DNA of 64,000 nucleotides, taken from contig NW_020170455.1 in the NCBI RefSeq assembly GCF_000524195.1, forward strand, positions 156,429 to 220,428, given 5' to 3'. Below the pieces are notes generated by a model, which worked only from the letters and a program-made list of their open reading frames with translations, ran no database searches and was not told where the DNA came from. The DNA comes from Echinococcus granulosus (lineage: Eukaryota > Platyhelminthes > Cestoda > Cyclophyllidea > Taeniidae). Positions 48,887 to 60,800 of this stretch are shown piece after piece. The translations under genes were made by a program, and so were the position numbers. Every line of letters starts with the position of its first letter. Position 1 is the first letter of the stretch.

Positions 48887-51800
48887 CTAGGGAGTGGGGT
48901 AGATGACCTGAACAGTTATGTCGTCGCGATAAAAGCGTGCCACGTTAGCGGGAACAGACAGGTGCATTGCGATTCGCGCCGGGTCCATCTCTCGTCCACC
49001 TAGGGCAGTACGAATAAGTCGGCTGGCTGCAGTGTCTCGTGGTCCCGCCAGTGAGGGATCCTAACAGGATGGAAGCGAAACAATCATGCTATTAGTGTAC
49101 GCGTGATAAGCAGCAATGTGGCTGGTCACTATTTCCCAACAGATAAAAATGAAAGAGCTTCGGAAAATAATTCCAATCTAACGCATATTAATACTTGATC
49201 AGATTAGATGGATGGGGAGGGGGATGAGTGGACCAAAACTTAAATCTCCGCCAAAAATTCCACAATTCCACAAAGAGGGGGGCATTACGCACTCCGTGGT
49301 AGTCGAGGTAGTGTTGAGCGACCACGCTGACGGCCTGCTTGGGCGTGAGCATATCCCAGAGTCCATCTGATGCGAGGATGACAAAGCGGTCGCGCGTCGG
49401 ATTGAGGCGGTGGCACACCACCTGAGGCGTAGCGAAGAGGTACGGTGGACTGATGTAGAAGCGTGGCGTCACAGGGTAACTCGGCGGCAGGCCACAGAGT
49501 CGTGCTATGCCACGCAGCACTTTCGCCGGCATTTTGTAGCGAATATCACCGAACGCTCGTAGTGGTATCAACTCGCCTGCGGAAGGAACCAGCCGACCAA
49601 CAAATCAGAAAATAAGGCACAGATTAGACGCAGATAAGTGGCGGAGATTAAGCTATCCAGTGACCTCTAAATAAATGTGTTATTGCTTGAAAGTGCAAAG
49701 CCACGGAGTCAAAACAAATCGGCGGGGGACGCTCCAGTCACATCATGACTTTTAAGGCTAAAAGTACAAAAAGGACGCTATCGTGGCACCAGCACACACA
49801 GTAGCAATGTGTGCACGGGAGAGCCTATGGCGATGCCGGAAGCGGAAGACTTCAGGCACGGTAGAGTAGGGTGTTGGTCTAATCAGTCACTCAGCAATAA
49901 GACGTTATCTGTCAGTGACCATCTCAGTCGTGGTGGTACTCAGTCCAACGCGCCTGGGCAGTCATTATCGCTCAGTTAAGGTGTGGAACGTCCGACTGAC
50001 ACACACACATGCTAAGGGACGAAGGATGAACGCAATAAACTAACTCACGAACGCAGAAACTTGCAGTCTCCAAAAGTTATCACAATTTGGAACAGACTGC
50101 CTAAGGTGAGGGTTTGGCCGCACTGACGGCTGAGATGCGGGTGCAAATGTATCAGGAATTGTGTGGAAAAATGAATGCGATTTTTACGCCTTAAACACAG
50201 CTATTTTTTGCAAACTCAAGAGCCCTGATGTGCATTAAACACTTCTCGTAACAGGCTTCTAACCAACGTTTTTTCGTTTGTGATTGCATGGCGAGAGACT
50301 TAGAAGGGGCAAGACTTACAGACTACTCGTAATTCCTGATTGCAGTTAAAAACGCAGCATCAGGAAGGAATGCCATTTGTTCAACTTACCTCCAACCAAA
50401 TTAAAAGATCGCCATTTGGTGTAAATCAGCTTCGTGCTAATTCAACCGCTTTAACCCAACTATTTTCAAATCATTTGATTACCCGGAGGGCTGAGTGGCT
50501 CACCCCGAGGGTGTGCAAACGGATTTACCTACGGACAGTCATTCACAGCAGCCGCCTTGAAGTCTCTAAAATCTGACCCTTAAAAGAACGTGCCATCGTT
50601 TATAGCTACGTAGCGAGTGATTTACGTATCAGAAAGAGCTGCAAGGACTCATAAATTCTGAGAAAAATTTCACCGATGCTAAATGCGAAATACCCACGAT
50701 TTGTTAATGCTTCATGAACTTGAAACCATTAAAATAAGCGCATTTTGACTAACTTTATAGTGATTATTTTCCGGAAATTTGGTTCTAAGAACACCTACCC
50801 CGCAAGGCTGGAACCCTACCTCAGAGCAGGCGTACAATTGAAGTTTGTCGAAAAAGACATTATGTATGGTCGGGGACATTCCCTGGCCCTATCTTACAGG
50901 GCTTCCGGATGGAGCAGAAAACTGAGCGAGTATTACATGATTTTTGGTGGCCTCCAGGTGTGGCAACCGAATGGGCGCAAAAAAATTAACTACTTCCAAG
51001 GGAATCACGTCTCCGCCTCCAGGTATGCGCGTTGATGCAAAGTCCTGAGTGGATGCCTGGGGTAAATAAACTTTTGACGAAAAAACTTCAGAGACATTCC
51101 AGACGTGAATAGGATTCGTTGCCTCAATTCAACAGAGAACGAAAACTCGTCATTTCCTCAAAACTCTTCCCCTGAAAGACCGAATCCGGTGGTTCCTTAA
51201 ACTATTCGAAAACATTCAGAAAAAGTAAGTCAAATATGCTGGGTACGGATCAAGCGGAAGAAAAACGCCTTCAAGTTCTAAGAAGTCTGAGAAGCACTTT
51301 TGGGAGGTACTACACCGAGTAATTGCGCAGATTTGAAAACAGCTTCAAAGAAACCTGCAATAGCGACTGCAAAAAAATCTTCGACAACATTTCGCGGTCT
51401 TCAAAACATAAGAAGGACAAGGAGGCATGTGATTAGAACAGACATATTGTTTGAAAGGGAACTCAAGCGGCGCTTCCGGGATTCCCAGAAGGAGACATGG
51501 GGTGAAACGACTACCAAAGGCCTTGAATAAGATTCCATCGGATGGGAAACGCTTTTGACATTTTCCAAGTTCGAAACCCGCGTTGGAATATCGTTTCACC
51601 GACCAACTATGTGATTTTGAAGGCACCTTTAAAAAAATTTTGAAGGATGCCGTGGTTTCCAGTTTGTGAGACTGAAATCAGGGTTGAAGGGTTTGCTTAA
51701 CTAATAAGAGGAGGAAAAATAGCAGTCTCGTGGCATCTCACGGCCTCTACAAAGGGTACGAGCCGAGGTAATGACAACATTCCATGGTGGGTAATCCACG

Positions 51801-54800
51801 AAGTAGCTCGAAGATATATTTACGAATTCAGAATTCATAGAAATGAGCACGAAATCGGTGGCAACTGAAAAATCATGACTGGGAATGGGAGACGTAAAAC
51901 GCGACCCAGATCCGTGGATTTAAGAAGTACATTCATGAAGCACTTCACAAAAAAAATATTTAAGTACAAGGACGTTTCAAAATAAATTTATAGTACTGAT
52001 TGATAAGCTAAGGTGCTGAATGAGTTTTTGCTGCATAGAACCTTTTTATACGCTCAAAATAATTAGCACATCCAAGATTTCCGAAGTTTGGGGAGTAAGC
52101 TAAGCGGAAAGTTTATGAAGAGGGAGTGTAAATTTAAAATGTTATTGGGAAGTTAAATGACCTTTATATAAGAAAAATGCGACAGATGAAAGCGATTAGT
52201 GCAATTAAAATCAAATACAAGGTATCAATTTCAGTAGACGTAAGGAAGTAGAGCATTCCGCAGTGTGGATACACTGATCCCTTCATAGGCACATTCAGGA
52301 AACGCAATTAAGTACTCACACGATAAAACTTTCGCGGATGATCATTGCCAGGGACCTTCGAATTCTTCAAAATTCAAGAACTAGATTTAAACAGCATCTG
52401 ATCAAAGATGAATGTCAAGTATGACTTGGTAATATCTGATTTCGATAAGAAGTTTCCGATTAGAGCCTCAGGGTGAAATATATGAAGGTGAATTAAGTAT
52501 GAAGTGTACTTCAAGACCAACATAGGCAGTCCACTCAGTTAAAAGCCACAGAATTACATTTGGAAGACGGCTCGAAGTAGAAAGAGGAGCGATCAACAAC
52601 AAAAAACACTCGCCAGCTCCCTACAACGGAAACGTGAAGTAGACTTACAGAGCAACCGATTCTCAGAAATCATGAGCGAGGACTCATGAGTGGGATGTTG
52701 GGAATGGAGACGCTCCACCTCGCGAACGTTCTGCGCGTTGTGAGGAGGCACCAACAGCTCTGCATCCCAGTCCGCGGGCTTTATCTTCCTCGATCGTGTC
52801 TGGGATGGGTCCTCCTCCTCTTCCTCCTCCTCCTGCGCCACTTCGGGTGTCCCCTCTGCTGTATTCAGTGCGGCCTCACCCACGTACCTACCCATTACCG
52901 CGCCGCAGTCACCCACCTATAAAACAACAGCAAATTAAACATCATTTTATAACGCATCGATGGTACCTTAGTAGCGTCAGTTGTGTATCTATGCCTCTAT
53001 CAAGTCATGTGGTTACCAGACTAGTTCAGACTATTCTCCAGATTTTTCTCGTGTCAGTTCCTTGACGAGATGAGTTAAAAGTGGAAGACCGTACATTGTG
53101 AACTAAGTGCCTCTAATGGGGCTTGTTGGTGATAGTTATACCTATCGGCCCAAGTACTTGGCCTTCCGCTTAGTCATGTCTCCAAGATTTCCTTTTCGGT
53201 TAATTATTTCAGTGCTTCTGTGGCGAAAAGGCACTTGCTTGAACTAATTATAATGTTACTAGGTGGACTTCTTCAATTCCCCTCGATTCGACCTGTTACT
53301 GGTCGTCCAGGCCTTCTGTACGTGTATTATAAGGCTACCTTGTAGACTTGTGAGCCTTAAATCGTAGCGGAGCTGTGACAACTAAAATTGGCGACAATAA
53401 AGTGGAACACATCCAACACCATTCAGCCCTTGAGAAGAATGTAATAGCTTTCGTCATACCAAAGTGAAGCGGTTCTTTGCTATGAAAGAAAAGTTTTTGC
53501 TGTGGATGACTGAATCTGTCAAAACTCAGTAGAAGAGCCGCTAAAAACACATCAAAACGTGACAATATGAAGTTCTAGACCACGACCAATGGTGGAATGA
53601 GATTTGTGATAGAGAAATTTGCCCTCCAATAAGAGCTACTACTATTTATGAAAGAGGTATAAGCAATAACTAATATCAAAGAGATCGACAGCTTATTGTG
53701 CTGGAAGAATCTGAGAATACTTCCAACAGATATCCAAGCAGTATTGTGCCAAACGAAAACAAAGGAAGGAAGGAAACTGGAACGAATTTCCAAGAAAAAA
53801 ATATCTATCGGATACCTTATTGAAGAATTTTGCTTGTTAGGTGCTCCTTTCTATAGGAAACGGTTTGTATAAGAATTGGCCTCCTAAAAAGTAGATTAGA
53901 CCTACACAGTACTCACTAGATAAGTCGTCAAAAAGCAGTTCGCAAATGGGTCTCAAAAGGTGAAGTCCATTACAAATAATTTGACCAGAAAGTCCCCTCT
54001 GTGATAGAAAATCACATACCGATCTACGCTAGTGTCTTGCAGCTTACTTCACTTTACTTGAAAATTATCGCAAGAGCCAACTTAAAAGCGCAGCCACAGT
54101 GAGTGCCAAGGACGCCGTTCAAAATGAGGCAGAGGATGACCAAACAGCGGTCCAAGCCTCGACCGACATGCTAGTAGACACTAAGCCCTTCTATGTGGTA
54201 GTAATAAAGCTGCCTATACCTCAGTATTCCTAATGGAGGGAGAGAGTGAGGAAGAGAGGTAAACTCGTCAGTAGGTGGAGAAGAGCACATAACTGTAACC
54301 ATTCATCCACCTATCGCCACATTAATAAATCAAAATTTTCACAAGCAAAGTTAAAAACCTGTTACACCCCTTCTTTCAGTGGCAGTGCGTACCCCGGAGC
54401 ATTGTGAGCCTATGCTTCAGTAAATGGTATAAAAAAGGTAGCTGGTACCCTCACTCCACAACTAGTAAACATTTTGAACGCTGAACTACCGGCAGATGTA
54501 TGGACTTTACCTCTAACAGTAAGGCGGCATCAGCCTAGACGCAAATTCTAATTCTGCAGTGGAAAACCCTTAGTGAATACCTTAAGCAATGCAATTAAAG
54601 TTCGGTTAGTTTTTCCCACCCGTTCCGCACCCTGAGGACGGCTAGGCGTTCCGCGTGCCTTGAAGATTCCAGAGTTTTGTGCAGTTCTGTAAAATGATTA
54701 AGCTACCTTTTCCTACCGACCATATGAAATGAAGCACAATCCTGCATGAGATGCACACCTTATTCATGAATTCAGGAGTGCTTCCAAAAAGAATTTTCGC

Positions 54801-57800
54801 ATATTTGTACTTCCGGAAGGGGTGCTAATCGGTCATGACACCTGTTTAATGAGGCAACTGATCTCACTGTTTAGCTCCTGCATAATTCACACTAATAGCG
54901 AAGGCCCACGTTGGTCTTCGTGAGAATTGAAGATGTCATAGGCAGCCGAGCACTCTGGAATTAAATGTGGTTTCGAAAGCGAAAGAATAAAGGAAAGTGT
55001 TTGAAGGAAAGTGGAGGTGGAGCATTAAACCTATCCATGCCCAATTTCAAAGCAGCCATAAAAGTCAGCAAGTTGCGTGTGTGCGTATATGAATGAGCAC
55101 GAGCGAAAGCTTCTACTCTTAATCTGTCAATATGTGGGGGAATTAGGCAGCTTTTTTGAACTAAAAAAAGGTTTTTAACAGGAATGATCTACCAATTACC
55201 TCGGTTTTAAGGGAGGTATTTTCAATCTACATGGATGAACTTTCAATGGGAGCAATGTTTACAGGGATAAAGGATTTAAAATGATAAAAAAAGGGATTGT
55301 GAGACTTGATTGTTGAGAAAGGCATCATCAACTTGGAGGAAATCTCTGCAGTGAAAGCAATTACAAAGAGTGCGAGATTTCCCCACCAAAAGGAAGGTCT
55401 CTCACTCCCCTTGAAAAAAAATAAATCGTATGACTTTTGACAATTAAATGATGTAGATAGATAGGGGGACTAGAGGTTGAGAATTCGCGTCAGAAAATAA
55501 CTAAGGAGAGAGTTACAGAAGAGCGGTGAATGAACACTTCATGAGATGAACGATGTGCGTGGCAGTAGAGAAGAGAACTTAGAAATCGGGCTTTAAAAAT
55601 GGCTTCACAAATCCTGGAACATCAACAAAAAGAAGGAAAATTCAATCTCGTTCCCTAAACTTTGCAAACGTCCTCCTCCTAACTACTTATTCATTCATGA
55701 ATAGTGTCATTCAGCCACACTTTTATACATTCAACCTGCTCACCTCATCTTTCATCATTACTTCCATCTATCCCTTAAAACATTTTCAGTCAGCCTTTCC
55801 TCCACTTATCCTCTACGCCTTCAGCACACGCATTGATTTATTCATGTATTCAACCATAAACGCCTTCAACAACCTAAACTACCATCTCTTTAATTCGTTA
55901 ATTTATTTACGCAACCCATTCATACACCCACAAGGGGCGAATCGAGGCAATGAGTGGCGGAACCATCACAATATGGGTGGATAGAGCTGGGATGAATGGG
56001 TGGGTGGATGGATAGGTGGGTGAATGGATATGGGGTGGGCGGATGAACGCATAGATGGATGAATGAGAAAAGCATGGAAATAGGGCAAACGCGATGGATG
56101 GCGACGCGCAAACCAATCGATTGACTAACCTGTAGGATATAGAGAGAGGTGAGGTCGTGGGGAAGAAAGACGGAGGTGGAGACACAACCGGAGAGGACGA
56201 TGCGAAGGAGGGCCTTGTTGAGGCCCTGCTTGGGGTGCGGCACCGCATCACTCGTGATGTCGCTGTCCATGCGCGTGAGAGCGGCACGAAGGCACGAGGC
56301 CGTCTCCAGCACCGTTTCCAGTTCTGAGGGTGCAAACTCCTTGGCCTCGGAAACCAGGAAGCCCTCAGCATCGTAGACGTTGCCGTTGGCGCGCAACACG
56401 CAGTCGGCTGGTGGGGTGAGGTGAGAGGAGTTGAGAAGTATCAGTTAGAAAAGCTCTTGTGAGAACGGAATTGGAAATCACTGGTGTTTACACCGCAGAA
56501 GCTCGGCTGTCTACCCACGTTCTTTATCCACTCAAATATCCAGGATCCTTCAGCTCATCCATCCGGAAAAACTCCCATACCTTTGTCCATTCACCTGCCC
56601 ACTGCCCATCTATTCAGCATCTCCCTATGTATCCATCCATTCTGGATGCTTCCACCACCCACTCCTCCATAGGGCTTCCCTTGATCCATCCTCCCATCTA
56701 TTTATTTACACATTGATGCTTGAGCTGTAAGGCCCAGACCCATCTATCTACTCTGATTTCTTTCATTTTTATTAAATCCAAATCTATCCATCCATCCCCA
56801 CTGATCCGCCTATTAATTCGTCCATCCCTTTCATACCTGTCTCTCCGTACTTTATATATCTCTCTAAATACCCTTTTGGTGATCTACTCAGGATCAACTC
56901 AGGTATCCGCCTACTCACCTACTCAAGATTTCCCACTCATTCAGATGCCAATCCCGGATTTATCTATCCATCCATTCACCTATTCTAGGTACTTCAAAAC
57001 ATGTACTCAAGTTGAATCCATTCAAACATGTATCCACTCATTCATTAAAAACACTTCCATCCATCTGCCTTAGATTCCCTCCTTTTGGTACCCATCCAAC
57101 CCAGATCTGTTTAGCTGCTAATTCAATTCCATTATCCAAAATTTCCTTATCAATCTGCTGGGACGTACGCACTCGAGCCGATCATGTGGACACCTGCCGC
57201 ACGAACACAAGCGGATTGGCGGTTTCCTCTATCAAGACAGCCAATGATCAGACATGGTTAAGCAATGAGGTACAGCTATACACAGCATCTGGCATGATTT
57301 GATTCGTTCTTTGCCAACGACTGATTATATTTGGCAGCGGAGTGGTTATTTAGCTATAGCCTAGACACATCTGGCCTCCACTTAAACTAAGGGTTCAGCA
57401 AGCCAATAGGTTCGCCAATGTCACAGTTGGGTCTCGTCAAGCCTCGTTAAGTCTAGTTTCTTTCCAATATCTCTAAGGTGTCAACAAAGCTGCTTTGAGC
57501 TAATCTCCATCCATCAGCTTGGGCCCAGCTCAAGCTTTGCCACGCGGTTAATCTTTGAGACTAAAAACCATCGACGATGCACCGCAGCTTATACACTTTC
57601 ATGAGAGAAAACTTTTGATGAAAATTTAAGCCTACTTAAGATAACTAACTACATGGTTAGACCTTTCATTAACTCGACAAGAAGAGACCAGAGATATCGA
57701 AAGCAGTGAAGCTCTGGAACTGGTTTCGGAAGGGAATCAAATTACTCTCATTCTCAAGTCATCTGGGCATTTGAAGAATATTCTGTTCCTGCTAGCAAGT

Positions 57801-60800
57801 AGGGAGAGGTATCAGAGATCTACCTGCTTCCCTCAAATCTGATCATCCATCCGCCCCAAATTTATGTATGGATCTATTTATTCAAGGATTGCCTATCCTC
57901 CAAGCTACCTTTATTTATCCATCCTAGGCTGATCTATCCACCTCGGATAGATCTCTGATCTATTATTCCATCCAGTATGGATCATTAATGTCTGTTCTCC
58001 ACTTGGATTCCCACAAAAGTGTGATCACCGACTTCAAAAAAAACAACACCGATACTGCTCTTTTCTTCTGGAAGAACCTACCAGGAGCCTCCCGATCAGT
58101 TGTGAGAATTCGCTCTTCCAAAAAGCGGTGGATGTTGAAGAGACGTCGCTGGTTAACCTCCGCGTCCAACGGTCCCCATTTGCCCCAGAGACGCCAGTTG
58201 CTATGCCTACCGGTGTTACCGAAAGGCCCGGTGGACGTAGTGGCTGAGGCTGCACCGGCTGCCCCAGTCCCCCCTGACCCTCCCCCACTTACCTCCGAGG
58301 TCATCACAGCCGCTGGATCGAGGAGGTAGGGTTGGGCCAATTCGGAGGCCTATAAGATGGAAGAGGAGACAAAAACAAGCGTTCAGGCAAATCAAAAGAC
58401 GGGTACTACAATCCGGATTCATTTATCCATCCAAGTAGGACCAGACCTCCGAGTCTACAAATCTAAGACCCATTCATTCCATATCCATTTGCCCATTTAT
58501 TACGGAAAAGTCAAAGCACCCTGGATAACAAAACAGTCCCACCGCACTGTACAACCCCTCACTCGTACTAAAAAACCAGTGTTGATGACGTTTTTCTTGC
58601 TTCAATTAGGCGCTGGAAAGTAAATTCAGCCTCCACCTCTTGAGACCAGTCCCTTTCCATTATAAACTTAAACGTCCTTATTTTGTATGGTAATGCCTCG
58701 TAGGTCATTACGAAGAAAGGCAATGCTCTATTATGTCTGACCAAAGGTAGGAAATTGGTTGTTCTTCCGTGTAGTTGTTGATGAAAATTATACGCTGAAT
58801 GAAGCATGTGCAAGCACACCTGCATGTTACGTAGACAAATAAGTTCAAATTGGGGTCGGCCGAGATTCTGAAAAGCAAGCCTAAAGTTTTTGGTGTAAAT
58901 TAACGGAAAACCCCTTTCATCATTTTTAGGCCAAAATAGGAAGACCTTATTTCTATGTATGAAGAGAGACAAACATTTCTCCATTAAATTTTACTTCGAT
59001 AAATAGAAAAAACGATGTTTACCTAACAAAGGCCCCTTAAAATCGGTTTTAATGCAATGAAAAAGAATTCATACAGCAAATTCTAAGACAATCTTTTTCC
59101 GGGTTTCAGGAAGCAGTTGGTAGGGTGGAATAACAAAATCATTTCGTTTTAACAGTACAGCCGAAAGGGTCCCAAAAGAGAAAGAGACTAAATAACATAT
59201 TGTGAATAATGGGCTTTGTTTTTTTCCTCCCAATGGCACACGATGGCGGTTTTGTGTGTTTTAAATGTGTGAAAATGAAAAGGGCAAAAATTGCGACTCA
59301 GGACTGAATATGCCTACAAAACCACAAAATTCCACCAAAGAAAAGCAGCCTGTCAGCACCAATTCAAAGCAGTATGAGGATGAAGTTCTCTCTCCCACTC
59401 ATTGATTCGTAGTCGATGCGTTGGTTGAAAAGATCGCAGACGGGTTACACTGGTGTGACAAAAACAGAGTTCTCCAAGCGTCCAGATGTAGCCATGACCA
59501 TAATGAGAGAACAAAACCACTTATTCGTACAAACAAAAGATGAAGCGCTGGTCCCAAGATGGAGATGTTCCATGCGAAAATGAAGGAGGGTAAATATGCA
59601 TAAATGTTACGCTCGTCATACCATAACATGATGTAAAGTGCTGATTGCAGCTACCCACAGTAGAACCAAATTCCATTTTTACCAAAGTACAAAAAAAGTT
59701 TCGCGGTTTGTTACAAACTTTTTGTTCTAAAACGAATAGGCTCGTCAGAGCACGGACCTTAAACGAGCCGCTGCAAGGACAAAGAAACATGTTTAATGAT
59801 CGGAGTAAACTCCTTTTCATAAATAATGCACAAACAGACGCGTCAACTTGGCCACACACCTGTCTACGAAATCTTAATTAAAAATTCCGTGGTAGCTTAG
59901 CTCAGCCCCTCACAAAAAAAATCCAACTTTTGTCTTGCAAAAGTACAAGCATTTGCGTAATTTTGAAACCAGGAATGATCTCGTTTGCATTTTGCTTAAA
60001 GTACACACTTCCATTACATACTCTGTTGCCTGATTTCCAACAATATAACACTGGACTCATGTTTCATGCGTGCACTAATGCGCATCTGTCAGGTGACCGG
60101 TGAACTTAAGGTTGACACGAGGTCAGAAGCAGATCCTACACAGATTCTAATCTACCACAATCACATTAGCCCATAATCTGCTGATATGAAAATAAGTTGT
60201 TGAAATCTTTAATCAGTTCTAGTGGCCGTTCAACTAATAGAGCATTCCCTGAGGGAATTTGGTCTCGCGATTTTAGGCATTATAATTAAATATAAATATA
60301 TTTTATGCTAAATTAATCCACAAAAAAGTAAATGCTAGAGTATTGTTCCCCTCCAGTGAAATTTACATATACCACACAGTTGCTGGCAGTTGGTTGAGTT
60401 GTCAGTGGGAAGCCACTACATACGGAGATGACCGTGTACTGAACTTCCGATATCGATGGCTTTCAATGGACCAATCAATAATGAGTACAAGAGAGGATTA
60501 ATGAATGAAGAGGTGAGGAGATGGGGAGAGCAATCTATCTCAGGAGACACGTGGCTAGATGAGGGGTTAATTAACTGCCGAATGCATAAATGATTTTGAC
60601 AGAGGGTATAGGAAGAGCGACCCACCTGCGGCGGCGCGTGAGGCAGGCTCTGGCGTCTGAGAGCAGCGTGCAGAGGAGCGAGGAGGTGGTGTGGCAGCAA
60701 GTTTGCGGTAATGTAGTCTGCGTGCAGCATATTCACCGCGTGTGCGCACGTATGACCTGCATGGCCGTCAACCACGGTAAAGAGGTGACCCCCCGCGAAC

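Noticed and set aside
55907..56399. Long minus-strand frames running past PDP exon 4 into the intron
   Set aside because: The extension beyond 56130 is translation of the tetranucleotide tract; the donor GTTAGT after CAG ends the exon.
59890..59920. GGTAGCTTAGCTCAG, resembling a tRNA A box
   Set aside because: No B box (GGTTCGAATCC-like) or acceptor stem follows at the expected distance.
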